Source: Baylisascaris procyonis
Lineage: Eukaryota > Nematoda > Chromadorea > Rhabditida > Ascarididae
DNA length: 64,000 bases
Assembly (NCBI GenBank): GCA_037389465.1
Contig: JAZARR010000223.1
Location: forward strand, 310,001 to 374,000
Reading direction: 5' to 3'
The notes under the pieces are model-generated. The model did not search any database. It saw only the letters and a list, made by a program, of their open reading frames with translations, and was not told the DNA's origin. Numbering within the stretch: the stretch's first letter is position 1; the number at the start of each line of letters is the position of its first letter. This document shows, one piece after another, positions 1 through 10,710 of the stretch. Both the position numbers and the translations under genes were made by a program.

Positions 1-241
1 ATCTATGCTACCCTTATGTTGTATTGTGGGAATTTTCTTGAATGTTTGAAACGCAAAGTGAGGTATACGGAGACAGTATCTCACCTGAATAGTTACAGAG
101 GCACCATCACCATTATATGATGCATCGACAACTCAGATCCAGATAACCGATGTGAAATGTAACGAAGGTGAGCCGTCACAATTTGGACGCCCTTGTTGCG
201 CCAACAAATGACTCTCATCTCGTCGCCATTTGATATCGCAG

Positions 242-334
242 TGGACAGCCGCTTGCACACGGCCCCAATAAACCATTTCTCGGGACTTTAGCTTTTCCAC
301 TCTGGATATCGGCTACACAATCCTCGAAGATCAG
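242..334 (+). pseudogene. Ig domain second-half exon (ketn remnant 1)
   Basis: The exon starts after a TATCGCAG acceptor at the conserved Ig tryptophan (TGG 242-244) and ends before GTGAGC. It reads 31 codons with one stop (TAA 269-271), then RDFSFSTLDIGYTILEDQ, which is the E-F strand region of an I-set Ig domain. The reading continues in phase into the exon at 683. Confidence 0.7.
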
Positions 335-682
335 GTGAGCGATAACGGTCACTGTTTTAGCGGCTGTTTAATTTATGATGCAGGGCAGTTGCTATAATGA
401 AAACTTCAATATCTCTTTTTTTCTTACATGCTGTTGAGTCGACTAACCCCTTTCAATTCGAAGGTGCACATACAATTGCATAAATGTGGTGGATTCATGA
501 GTTTTTAGATAAATTTTATGTGACGATAAGCAGTGAATTCTTTGTTCCTTCACAATCACCATATTTCCAAGTTCTCTTGCATGAAGTCTACTGACCGTAA
601 TATTTTGAGAGTGGCTTAATGCAACAGGAGGATATTTATAGTAAACGTTATGAGGAATTAATACGCTTATGATTATTTTTAG

Positions 683-814
683 TGTGTATATCAACTATGT
701 GTTACCAACCAAATCGGTGAGGCACTATCGAGTGCAATATTGAAGTCTCATGACAAAGACGCAATTCTTGGAGATAACGCAGCATGAAGAATCATGGCGT
801 GGCGTAGAATTCAG
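683..814 (+). pseudogene. Ig domain end plus linker exon (ketn remnant 2)
   Basis: A TTTTTAG acceptor is followed by CVYQLCVTNQIGEALSSA, which finishes the Ig domain begun at 242 (the usual motif is GVYTCVVTN-GEA). The linker KDAILGD follows. A frameshift and stop come next, and the continuation QHEESWR / WRRIQ is found in two other frames. The donor is GTACGT. Confidence 0.7.
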
Positions 815-1473
815 GTACGTCTTCCACTGATGTTTAGTTTCGATGTATCGAGTCGTAGAAACTTACTTTATTTATTCTAGCTTTTAGCTTAGTCATTGAT
901 GAGCCAAATGAAATCTGCACTTGCACACAAGAACGTAAAATTGAATAAAAGTAGTTTGAAATTGAAAGCGTGCTATTGAACATTTGAGTGGTCTAAAGAA
1001 AGCGTCATTATACCCGGGATATAAGTTGTTTTGGCATCATTAATTTGGTTATACTCTGCTCGTTCGTATAAAACTAGCTTAATATCGCTAACATTGTACA
1101 ATGCCTATAAGCAAACATCTTGCTGCTTAAACATATCGAAACATCCACTTGCCCAGCATGGCAAGTGCTTTTTGTAGTCGATATGACGCTGACCTGCTCT
1201 ACTAAATATTGCTCTCGTTATAATAGCTTTACCCACCTTAAGATAGCACATGAAGCATCATGCGTTTGAATCGAGCTTCTCTTCAAGTGTTGAGCCTGCT
1301 TCATTTTCATTCTCTTCAGTACAATTGACTATTTTAGTCATCCCTGTAAGTATTCCATCTGAGCAGACAGGAAATGAACCCAATCCTTTCAAGTGTAAGT
1401 AACCTTTCCAAGAAACAGTCATCAAATGATTCACATTAAATCACATTGAATCTAATTAGTATTTCTGCTGCAG

Positions 1474-1583
1474 CCACAGCGGCCGTACTCGGCCAGACAC
1501 ATCATCCGACTAGCGTGGCTCGGATCAAGGAGATCGAAGCACCGAAGATCGCACTTGCTGAGAGTCCTGAATTGAAAAAAGAG
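1474..1583 (+). pseudogene. Kettin-type linker exon (ketn remnant 3)
   Basis: This exon is open throughout, between a CTGCTGCAG acceptor and a GTTAGC donor. It contains HHPTSVARIKEIEAPKIAL, a linker of the kettin type in which a short helix with the pattern S-x-x-R-I-x-E-I-E precedes the next Ig domain. It is one of the best-preserved exons in the window. Confidence 0.7.
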
Positions 1584-1944
1584 GTTAGCAGATCATTTCA
1601 GAAATACTGTACTTAGATACTTCTGAAATAACATTCTTTTCTTGCTGTTTGAAAGACTTTAAGTTGCGCGCTTTTGTTTTTTTCTGGCTAGAGGAGTCAA
1701 GGAAAAAGGAATTTGCCGGATGCATGGTTCGATTTCGGACACTGATTAGGCAATCTTATACGTTCCTAAAAATAATGTGAGAGAATGATCGACTAACTGA
1801 ACTTCGATAAATCACTCACTCCTACTTTAAAATGCATCATTTCTGTACGCTAAAAAGTGTTTATTTAATGCAGTTTAGCAGCGCACATTGAATATTCTAT
1901 TGGCCTTTGCCGGAACAACAAACTCTACGAAAAAATGCTTTCAG

Positions 1945-2055
1945 GTGATAAGATTTATAAAGCCATTGAGCGACAAACAAATAGTTTACGTAACAGAAGG
2001 CGATAATGTCTTCCTTGAAGCACAAATTCTAATAATCGACGATAATAAGCTTACG
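1945..2055 (+). pseudogene. Ig domain first-half exon (ketn remnant 4)
   Basis: TTTCAG is followed by 37 open codons: VIRFIKPLSDKQIV, TEGDNVFLEAQI, then IIDDNKLT, followed by GT. This is the A-C strand half of an I-set Ig domain (P-R-F-I-K-P-L, E-G-x-x-x-x-L-E-A, DDNKL). The usual Cys of strand B is replaced by Ala (LEAQ), which is common in kettin-type domains. Confidence 0.75.
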
Positions 2056-2564
2056 GTTCGTTATTTGGCGATTTCTCTAAGTTGCAATCTTCATTTTCGA
2101 TTAAATAGCTTCAGATTTTTCAGATTTTTTTTCGACTCACTTAGCTTTTCTTGTTTTGATTTATTTAGAAGTTCGAGCCGAAGTTAGACTGCACCGGTCG
2201 TTCAAATACCTACCTAAACACTGACCTTTGTGAGCTACTCAAAATCAATCAACTGAACACTCCATTATGGAAGCAAAGCAGTTATTTATCTTAGTGCCCT
2301 AGTGAAGGTACTAGTGGAAGAAATCAGTCATAGCTGCATTTACAGTGCGGTCACATTGATACATTTCAACGCCACTTTCAATAGCCATAGCTAAATTCAT
2401 TCTGCAGTAGCTTTGTCTGCTGAATGTGATCTTACAGAGTCGTAGGTTAGGGGTTCTTTTTCTGCCTACGTGGTGCCGTTTTAACTCGATGCCAAACTTT
2501 TGCCTTTAACGGATTGAGTACGACCATTTTCTTCTGTCGTTAGATGTTCTATGCGGTTTTTCAG

Positions 2565-2759
2565 TATGAATGATTATTGAATGGACGTCCACTAATGAAG
2601 TCTCACCGTTTCGTGCTAAATCGTGACTTTGGCTTTATTGCACTCGATATCTTCTAAGTGTACCCGGAGGCAATGGTACCTATAAAGTGATTGTGAGGAA
2701 TACCGCGGCAGAAGCGCAATCAACGATGGATATCGACTGTGCTGTTAAAGGAAAGATGA
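2565..2759 (+). pseudogene. Ig domain second-half exon with Trp-to-stop (ketn remnant 5)
   Basis: After TTTTTCAG the frame reads YE, then TGA at 2571-2573 where the invariant Ig Trp (TGG) is expected, then LLNGRPLMKSHRFVLN and RDFGFIALDIF. A second stop and a frameshift follow. The domain finishes in another frame as GGNGTYKVIVRNTAAEAQ. The 3' end is approximate because no clear donor remains. Confidence 0.75.
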
Positions 2760-3123
2760 TATGTGATTAATGATGATCTGCGAACATTATAGTGAATTTT
2801 GAGTGTACACCAAAACAAGCATCAAATATGGAAATTCAGTACCTACTTGTTTCTTAAAAAAATTCTTTAGTTGATTGCTGTTTAAAAATATAAGACAATA
2901 TCTTTTAAATCACTTCAGCAAATTGCTCATGTTTTTCCTACAATGACAAATCTAGAAGCAAATCAACACTGATGTGATTTCAAGTTCTTGCTTAAATTTT
3001 GCTTGATGTAGCAAATATGATGAACATTTTCGTGGCAATGAGATAAAATGTTGGAATGTTCATGCATATTTTTGTGGATATGATTAAGCCAATCCGTCAT
3101 AAGCTTCAATAATCCTATTTTAG

Positions 3124-3298
3124 ATTACCGAATCCTTCCATCCGATTTGCATTGCACTCTCCAGATAAGAGACGGGAAGCACCACGAATAGCACCTCAAA
3201 TTGTAAGACCTTTATCGCCTCACATGGGAAGTGTTCACGGAAGTCAGACGCTTGATCTTGAAGCACAGATCCTTCCCATTGACGACAACAAATTAAAG
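3124..3298 (+). pseudogene. Linker plus Ig first-half exon (ketn remnant 6)
   Basis: The frame is open from a CTATTTTAG acceptor to a GT after the lysine of DDNKLK. The linker SIRFALHSPDKRREAPRIAP is followed by the Ig start QIVRPLSPHMG, LDLEAQILPIDDNKLK. Reading frame, splice sites and domain order are all intact here. Confidence 0.75.
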
Positions 3299-3582
3299 GT
3301 TTCTCGTGCAGCTTATTTAACCGCCTAATATTGAATATCCAAGCCTTTATCGTAGTGTAGTTTACAAAAATTCTGTGTTCAAAAGGGCCACAGCTCTACT
3401 CCAGATAATCGCTTAAATAGGTTTCATAGAAATTTTGGCCCACTTTTGTATTCAAACGTTTTATTTTTCTGAGTGAGGTCAGATTCGGGAGGGAATAAAG
3501 GATTGTTGAATTTACGATGATTGCATTCAAGATTATATGAATGGATAGTAAGGTTTTTCTATAAACGAAAGCTTTCAAGGTT

Positions 3583-3725
3583 TTTTATAAACGAAAACGG
3601 CAGCCCGTTGAAAGTTATCAACCGATGTAGGCTATTAAACGATTTTCGGTTTGTATCTGTTGATATCGATTTCATTATTGCCGAGGATGTTGGAACGTAT
3701 AGTCTCGTCGTCATTAACCGAGGAG
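3583..3725 (+). pseudogene. Ig domain second-half exon (ketn remnant 7)
   Basis: The piece reads NENGSPLKVINRCRLLNDF, RFVSVDIDFIIAEDVGTYS and LVVINRGG, then a possible GTCAGT donor. It is a clean C'-G strand half of an I-set domain and completes the half encoded at 3124-3298. The 5' boundary is approximate: the Trp-containing start has been disrupted by a local repeat of TTTCTATAAACGAAA-like sequence. Confidence 0.7.
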
Positions 3726-4501
3726 GTCAGTTGAATTTTCTGAACGAATAATAGAACATTGACGGGCATAGTTCATAAGCAATGCTGGTGCTCCTAACAA
3801 TTTTTTTTTGTTTACTGTTAAGATAGTAATTAACCAAATGAAGTTCTCATTAAATGTGATTGTGTTTACATTAGAAAAGACACATTGTGTGTTCTAAAAG
3901 ACAAGAAGGCGACGTAAAGGCACTAAAATATCGGTATTTAGACTAAGCTTGCATTCGTAGGGGGAGGGACGTCGACCGTGATAGTGACTCTCGATATGTT
4001 TCGCTGGAATTGATAGTGAGTGGGAAATGATGGAAGCTGAATGAAAAAAAAATTCCCCACAAAGTCGATCGACTTACCAGTGGAAAATATCGAAAATATG
4101 AACGGTAGTGAACAAAATTTACAACGTAAATAGTGCGTACTGGCAGAGTGTTTAACTGTCGCTATGCTCGTTTCGTAAGAAGCCCGAAAGTAAGCATCCT
4201 TTAAAGGCTATTCCTTGTGTTTCATTCGATCATCGCGCCCAAAAACCGATTTGTTCCGGTGTTTTACAGATGGAGAGTCACCTTTTATATCGCTGCCTAT
4301 GTGAAATAGTAAACAAACTAATGTATTGGAGCGATTGCTTACTGAATAGCTCATAGGTTGAAATTCTCGAATTTGAAGGATCGAGGCTTGGTTCAGTTTT
4401 ATTTCCCGCAGCTTCTGCTTCGCTGTCAAGTATAACCACTTGAAATACAAATATAAAGTATACTCGTTGCACAGGAGAAAATTGGCGCAAAATTTGTTTA
4501 G

Positions 4502-4749
4502 TTCGGGCCGAGACAAGCACGCAATTCGACATGATCAAGCTACAGTCGGTATTGGCAGACACGAACGAACCGGAGAATTTGCGTCGCGTAAATTGAAGCA
4601 ATGCAGCCGGCAAACCCGAAGAGGAAGATTACGTTCCTGAACAACCTGTGTTCACACAGCAGCTCAGCGGACCGCCTGAGATTCTCAAAGAGGGACAGTC
4701 AATGCACATAGACTGCATGGTGCAACCAATCAACGATCCTCGTCTAAAG
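4502..4749 (+). pseudogene. Linker plus Ig first-half exon (ketn remnant 8)
   Basis: The exon lies between a TTTGTTTAG acceptor and a GTGACA donor. The linker QFDMIKLQSV and PENLRRVN is interrupted by TGA at 4594-4596. It continues EEEDYVPEQPVFTQQLSG and EILKEGQSMHIDCMVQ, ending NDPRLK. The second part is a textbook Ig A-C strand half with its strand-B cysteine. Open frames on the opposite strand at 4208-4613 are shadows of this exon and its flank. Confidence 0.75.
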
Positions 4750-5153
4750 GTGACAGTTAGCTTTTTAATTAACAGTAATGTTTTAAAAGCTCTATTATGC
4801 CGCTTTTACGGCGTTATTGACAGTCACTCAACAAGGCACGTCATCTTACAATATCTTGTTGCCTGTAGTCTTTCCATCCGCACAACCGATCGCCAGGGCG
4901 GCTGGCTGTCACATTCGTCCTTCTCATGCGATGAATTATCTTTTCGACGAGCTTGTAGTGCGGCTAACACTTGTGCAAATCCACTGTTTTAAAGCAATTG
5001 AGTTGACATTTAACTATGAGCTCTTTCTATGCGGTTATGAAGAAGGGAGTGTTTGTTGTGTTGTGCATTAAGTATTGAGGACAGAGTTGCACTGCCAAAC
5101 GCTATTCAGTCTACAAATTTCGCTCTTAGAAAGCTAATTGATCGTATGTATAG

Positions 5154-5337
5154 ATTGAATGATTCATGAATGGACATTATGTTTTGTTTGAATCGAGGAT
5201 TCATACGACTCACGACTTTGGTTATGTCGGTGTGGAATTCTTGCAGGTACATCCTAAGGATACCGGAACGTACACGTGTAAAGCAAGCAGTGCCGCCGGT
5301 TCGCCACTATTGAATTCTTCTTTGAATGCAAACTTAA
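5154..5337 (+). pseudogene. Ig domain second-half exon with Trp-to-stop (ketn remnant 9)
   Basis: After GTATGTATAG the exon reads IE, then TGA (5160-5162) at the invariant Trp position, then FMNGHYVLFESRIHTTHDFG, YVGVEFLQVHPKDTGTYTCK and ASSAAGSP. The rest of the Ig fold is open. It pairs with the first half at 4502-4749. The 3' end is uncertain. Confidence 0.75.
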
Positions 5338-5506
5338 GCGATTTCATCATATTGTTTTGAGTGCTTTTCTGCATCGTTCCGCATTAAAAAGTTAAGGTTT
5401 ATGGTGAAGAAAAGGTATAAGATGAGAAGTTGAAATGCATTTAAAGGTATAACATAAGATGTTAAAATGCATTCAATCTTTCCTTCGAATGCGATGTTAA
5501 TTTCAG

Positions 5507-5643
5507 CGCGCAGAAACATCTACTTGGATATACAATACGCGGAATCATGGGCCTCAATTGAGGAGATAGAGAATCGAGAGGAGGTTCGTCCACCATCACC
5601 TGATCAGATGTTCCTGCCACCAACATTCACACAGCCTTTGTAG
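5507..5643 (+). pseudogene. Kettin linker and Ig start exon (ketn remnant 10)
   Basis: Between a TAATTTCAG acceptor and a possible GTCGGT donor the frame reads YAESWASIEEIENREEVRPP, then MFLPPTFTQPL, then TAG. The E-S-W-A-x-I-E-E-I-E helix and the FTQPL strand A are typical of the kettin linker/Ig junction. The terminal TAG is the only break. Confidence 0.75.
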
Positions 5644-6312
5644 GTCGGTTTCTGTTTTTATTTGAGTATATTCAAGTTTTTCGACATATCGGAAGGTCAT
5701 TCCTCAAATTTGCTCAAAAGTTTCTGAATGATATTCAGCGAATGGTGAGCTTCTGACTGTGCATCATACTGATTCTATTTACTTTTTTTTGAGATCGAAT
5801 AGAATTGGAGGCCTTCATTTTCGAAGTAAACATGCAACTTTGTGCAGTTACAGTTAGTACCTGTTGTAAGGTACAAGAGTAAAGGTTTTATCGTTTATTG
5901 TTTATAACGTTAACTTCAAGCATTATTTTAAATTCTTTCATATAAAGGCAATTTCTAGTTGCTTCTGCAGCGGCCTGATTCTTGAGGATATTGTTCAGGA
6001 AGCTGTTTGATTACCCAATTTCAGTTCCCAAGTTTTCATTCTTTGCCAGTATCAATTTTAATTGAAATTCCCCTAGAACATTAAAAGCTTAATGCATTCA
6101 TATGGTTGCTCCGTTTTTTCTTTAGCATCGCATGTTTGAAGGGAGATTTTCTATTTATGGAGAGAAAAAGAATTGCGTTGTTTTCTTTCACATCGAAGAG
6201 TGAGTTAGGGACGAATTATTTTTCATCACGAATGAGATGCTACAAAGAATGATAGATCATTATCGGTAATCTGTAGTATTGGACACAGCAAAAACACTAA
6301 ATAAAATTTCAG

Positions 6313-6465
6313 AACGTCGAAGAACTTGTTGAGGGTGAAAGTACACTACTCGAATGTAGACTACAATCAGTGAATGACCCAACCTTGAAAGTATACTGGA
6401 CGAAGAACGGACAGCCCATTCCAGGGGATATAATTTACAGTTATTTCACGCGAACCAAGTTCTAA
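6313..6465 (+). pseudogene. Ig first-half exon running past the usual intron site (ketn remnant 11)
   Basis: AAATTTCAG is followed by NVEELVEGESTLLECRLQ and SVNDPTLKVYWTKNGQPIPG, with strand-B Cys and the strand-C Trp both present. Unlike the other first halves, there is no intron between NDPTLK and the Trp, so this domain uses a different intron position. The frame ends at TAA 6463-6465. Confidence 0.7.
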
Positions 6466-6681
6466 TTTGAGAATAAAAGTAGTCGTCATCTAAATGTTGA
6501 TGCATTTTATCCTGTTGTTTTGTGAGGAACTGTTTTCTCCTTGCCTCTCTTTTACTTCAGTCCGGTGCGTTTAGGACAATTTCAGGCATATAGCTCCTTA
6601 TGAAAGCATTCGTCCATTATTAGAGATTCTTGAGAGGAAGACTGAAATGAGAGGAAGATTCTGCAGTTGATTGTTTTTCAG

Positions 6682-6825
6682 GAAATCGCTTCATGTCAGT
6701 ATGAATATTCGACTACGTGAATCTCGATTTTTTGGCTGTATACGGCGAGGATTCACGAGTGCATTCATGCAGTGCAGTTAGCGAGTTCGTTGAAGCAACA
6801 ACATCATGCACACTTAAATGCCAAT
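6682..6825 (+). pseudogene. Ig second-half exon (ketn remnant 12)
   Basis: After TTTTTCAG the piece reads GNRFMSV, a TGA, then IFDYVNLDFLAVYGEDSRVH, SCSAVSEFVEATTSCTL, and ends at a GTAAGT donor. This is the D-G half of an Ig domain with the strand-F cysteine. It completes the domain begun at 6313 with one in-frame stop. Confidence 0.7.
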
Positions 6826-7701
6826 GTAAGTACTTACTCTTGCCCTGATCATTCCTTCAGGCGTTAATTATAAAGTTATCAGTCATCCTTTACCTTTGGT
6901 CCTGACGTAATGCTACCAGCAAGAGAGCCTGGTAACGCCTTAATTTGTTAGAAGACAGATCAGATATTGTGAAGAGATGAGGGCTTATATAGTAGCTTGA
7001 AAGAGACTAGAGAAGGGGAAGGGGAGGTTTAAGAGAGACGGTTGAATCACTCATAGTTGTGTTGATTGGAAGGGTAGGACTCAATGTTTTCGGGTAATTC
7101 AAAAAGAAAACTTCAAGTGTTTTGGAAAGAAAGTTTGGAATGCTAAGATGAATCCGTGATTGCTATAAAATGTGTGGGAAAGTTAAACAGAGTTTATTTT
7201 TCATTTTTATTTTCTATTGTTTATTCAGCTGATGCAACAGAAAAGCCTCACTATATTGCAGTAAAAAAAAACTTGCTTTAAAACACTTATAAAAACTCTT
7301 CTCGATATGCAACTTTCATGTGTTTGAGCATTCAATGAGTAAACGTCTAATACATCGTTCTATTGCAATCCCTATGATAAGGAATCCCGTCAGTAGTTTT
7401 TTTTTTTGGTGGAATTGAATTGCAGCACAAAGTGTGAAACCATTAAATTTGTTAGTTTTTCGTGGCATTGTTGACGGTACGTTTATGATAGATTTCTTTT
7501 TTTTTTCGAAACAACTAAAGAGGCAGTTCAACCAACTTTCATTAATTTTTCTGACTTTTCCTTGTGAGTTTTCATTTAAGTTTTGAGATGTACTTCTTTT
7601 AAATTTTAATAAAATGCTATTATTTCCGTTTTGCAGCAACGGATACCCTTTTTGCTCAACGCGTAACATCAGGAGTCATGGAAAATCAGATATAGGATAT
7701 T

Positions 7702-7827
7702 GAATATAGGCGACCGGAGGAGCGGATTTATGAGGAACCGAAGAAGATAACTCGTAGTTTCGTTGTGTCTCTGCCACCTACACTTGGTGAGTTTCAGGAA
7801 GGCTCTCCCGTCCACTTCGAGGGATAG
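7702..7827 (+). pseudogene. Linker plus Ig start (ketn remnant 13)
   Basis: The frame reads EYRRPEERIYEEPKKITRSF and VVSLPPTLGEFQEGSPVHFE, then G and TAG (7825-7827). It is a linker followed by strand A and the E-G-S-P-V-H-F-E strand B of a titin-like Ig domain. No donor is recognisable at the stop. Confidence 0.65.
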
Positions 7828-8434
7828 GTGTGATAAAATTTGTTTCTTTCGCTAATATTTGTTTATGAACAGACATTAAGTGAAACTTACTTCAAAATTT
7901 CACTAGTTTGGCGGAAATAAGACCATATGGGAGCAGTAACGTTATAGGTAGATGTCCCACTTAATTGTTTTATGAAAGCTTTGTTTATAGTTGTAAAAAG
8001 TGCCATAAAAGAAGACACTACGCATCGGCAGTAATGACGTATGAAAAAAATTCTTATGGAATTTGAAAGTGTGAAAGTAACGAAATGCAATAATTTCGTT
8101 GGCTATAGAGTGATATATTTTTAAATGCTTCTCTGATGAAGTAATCTTCACGCGTTTGATATATAACCTACAATTCGCTAGACGGTACTGTATTCTAACT
8201 CGGTGCAAATGATGTCAGTAATAAGCTGAAGACATTTCTTTTATGAGTGAGTACAGAACACTTATGATAACATTGATTAAGGGAATACTGTTCCAGAGCA
8301 TTTTCAGGTTATTCTGTTGTGTTAAACAGTAATATTGCTCGCTGTGCGCTCTTAATGTCTCATTGAATACGTTGACCAGTTTGCCCATTCCTGTAAGTAA
8401 TGTTATGGGTGATGTCATGGGAATGCTGTTGCAG

Positions 8435-8540
8435 ATGGAGCCGACCAACGATAACAAATTGACCAAGTGCAATGGTACCATAACGGGCAACCTCCCTGAA
8501 GATGGCGAAGAGTGGATCTGTCTTGTGCAAAATGAGCGTT
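8435..8540 (+). pseudogene. Ig mid-domain exon (ketn remnant 14)
   Basis: A GCTGTTGCAG acceptor precedes MEPTNDNKLT. The strand-C sequence QWYHNGQP then appears in a shifted frame. The remaining codons are out of register. This is the last recognisable Ig piece; the 3' end is approximate. Confidence 0.55.
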
Positions 8541-10350
8541 AGTGGACCTAATAAATTCGCTACTAATAAAGGATGCTTCTTATTATTTCAATTTATTCTC
8601 ACTTTTAGTTGATTTATGGTCGCCTTTTGTCGATTGTTGTCTTCATCGTGGTTTCACATGCAAAAAGTCGAGTGAACTTGAGTACTGAATCATAAGTAAG
8701 AGGATCGTTTTAACATCTTCGCGGATGCGTTCTTAGAAGTGTCCAGATCACGCAAGCTTCCATCGTTTAGGAATACGAAAGTGGGAAATGCCTTTAAATG
8801 ATTTTCTTACACACAGGGATTTCTTAGACTTCTCTACAATAGTATTAAATTTCTGCTCTAAAATATTCTTATAGGGACGATTTCGAAACTCATTCAACTA
8901 CTGTGCAAAAAATATAATATGATCCTGCTGCATAGACTTTCAACTTATTTCTCAAATTGGTGCATTTCTAACTTCAATTCATTTCATAATAGATGTGGCT
9001 TCATCAATGAATTCTATTGATAATGTGGTCACAAATAGGAAAAAAAAGTGCACTGAAACAGAGAATAGTAAATTCAACATCGATCGCCGCTCGCAGAGAT
9101 GTCATGCTTGTGGCCTTTCTTTTCAAGCCGTAATCAGTGATTTCTCAAATTGGCACAAATTTCGTTGAAGTTCTTCCTAAATCATTAAACTATGAGCATT
9201 CATAATTCTTTTGTATGTTTTTTGTGGTAGTTGGATATAGTGAATTTCCTTCCCTTCAACGGGCATTTTATATTGGACATATGAAATATTTTCAATCTTT
9301 TTTTTCAATTAAATTGTGATTTGGACAGTGTGAATTCAAGGGCATATTGGACAAACATTCGACTTGGATATAGTGAAAAAAATTTTTCAATCAAGGGGCG
9401 TATTCGACGATTTTCAATCTTTCTTTTTCAATCTTTTAATTTAAAAAGTTTATTTTTATTTATTCTATAAGAGAAAGTCTTTGTGATCATTAATCGGTCT
9501 TTGCGTACGTTATTTTCCCATAATTTATGCGTTTATTATTCCATCGAACTTCACATTTTTCTTTTGATCATTGTTTGCGCTTTTGCACTAACCAACTTTT
9601 TTAAATGCAAATAATTAATGGCGTTGCTTCGAGTTTAAAGTTGCTTTAGGTAGCTCTTTATTGCGTTGATTGATTTTTACCTTACAAGTTTTCAGAATTT
9701 GTCGTATATCGTGATGAAATGCAATTCTAAATTCGCTTTAACTTTTTTATTTTTTAAGTTTCACTTATGTTGTATTAATGCCTCATTCGAAATTGCTTAT
9801 GAAAGACGTACAATGAGATCTTTTTGCAAGAGCTACGAAATTTATTTGCTTCCATTAGTATTTGGAAGAACATATTTTCAAGCTGTAAGGGTTTCTAGAT
9901 TTTCCGAAATTTTAAGGCATATATAATTTAAAAACCGAATCTTATAAAAACCTCTCACAATGTGAGGAAAGTAAACGCTGAAGGTGGAGATATTTTGTAT
10001 TGGTTGCTTCTATTGCTTTGTAAGTACAACCGATGGGAAACATCCGAGAGCTTAGTTCGTGGAAGCTATGAGTCTCAAGTGAAGAGGGCAAGCTACAACA
10101 TGCGGATACTTATGCTGACATATTGTAATATTGTTGATAATAATAGCACGTTATAATATGCGATGAAAATTGATAGGTGTTTATATGAATGCGAAGCAAA
10201 GAAACGAATGATTCAGTCTCTAAAAGCAAGCGAATCAGGCTTGAGCGTCAACTTCTTTAAGTAATACTAATCAGTTTGGTTGGATACGGAGTAACAACTA
10301 GAGGGGAACTAGACATCAGGATCCTAGTGTTTAGTCAGCAGCTGTATCTA
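8541..10350. other. No gene recognised; diverged repeats
   Basis: AT-rich spacer with no convincing exon. At 9231-9420 there are three diverged copies of a motif resembling TTGGATATAGTGAA followed by TTCAA-GGGC-TATT-GAC, spaced 50-90 bp apart. They may be a remnant of an old tandem or dispersed repeat. Confidence 0.4.
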
Positions 10351-10710
10351 TTAAACGCTTATGTGACATCGATATGTTATAATCCCATCCCCATCAAATA
10401 TTCGTCTTATGTCACATATCGGCGGGGAATTTCTTCGCATCCGCTGAAATAGCTCGATCGCATTTCCCGTGATTACCGCAGCCTCATCGCTTGCTTGCAG
10501 AATAATCTTAGCGAAATTTCTTTCACAAGCGACGAGGAAATGCGAAATTAACTGGATTAGCTTTGGTGCAGCAAAACCACCAGAATGCCTTAAGCGTGGA
10601 ATTGACGCCTGACAGAACACTGGGAAAAATGTGGAGAGTAATAAGGAAGAAAACCTACTTGATTGAATGTGTCTTTTGGGTAAATCTATATAAATATCCG
10701 AAACAGTCAC
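10351..10710 (-). CDS. Unrecognised coding-like segment, minus strand
   Basis: A 119-codon minus-strand open frame that is not part of a tandem or simple-sequence repeat. Its C-terminal ~85 residues look coding in composition: SIPRLRHSGGFAAPKLIQLI, then HFLVACERNFAKIILQ and ITGNAIELFQRMRRNSPP. It is locally richer in G+C than its flanks. A possible acceptor (TTCTGTCAG) lies just upstream of SIPRLRH, so the 5' third may be intronic. I do not recognise the family, and there is no conserved motif on which to base a function. It may be an exon of a minus-strand gene or another relic. Confidence 0.35.
   Translation of the reverse strand: MTVSDIYIDLPKRHIQSSRFSSLLLSTFFPVFCQASIPRLRHSGGFAAPKLIQLISHFLVACERNFAKIILQASDEAAVITGNAIELFQRMRRNSPPICDIRRIFDGDGIITYRCHISV

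Larger units (their letters stand above)
242..8540 (+). pseudogene. ketn-1: Decayed kettin/titin-like muscle Ig-repeat gene (whole span)
   Basis: At least 13 exon remnants on one strand encode halves of I-type Ig domains (signatures such as DDNKLK, NDPRLK, DFGF-LDI, ED-G-Y) separated by linkers with phrases such as SVARIKEIE and SWASIEEIE. Alternating Ig domains and roughly 35-residue linkers are the hallmark of kettin (invertebrate sallimus/kettin, C. elegans ketn-1), which binds actin near the Z-disc/dense body; C. elegans ttn-1 is the main alternative. Most first-half exons end right after the DNKLK-type motif and the next exon starts at the conserved Trp, so the ancestral intron pattern survives. 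Stops occur in most second-half exons, with frameshifts in several. No start or gene end is visible, and the gene probably extends beyond the left edge. Family assignment is by eye; the pseudogene status is clear from the breaks. Confidence 0.8.

Noticed and set aside
4208..4613. Two minus-strand frames of 102 and 111 codons
   Set aside because: Antisense shadows of the kettin exon and its upstream flank; the sense strand carries the recognisable Ig and linker sequence.
6005..6028. SL1-like string GTTTGATTACCCAATTTCAG
   Set aside because: It resembles the nematode spliced leader but has mismatches, no following donor and no Sm-site RNA structure; probably chance.
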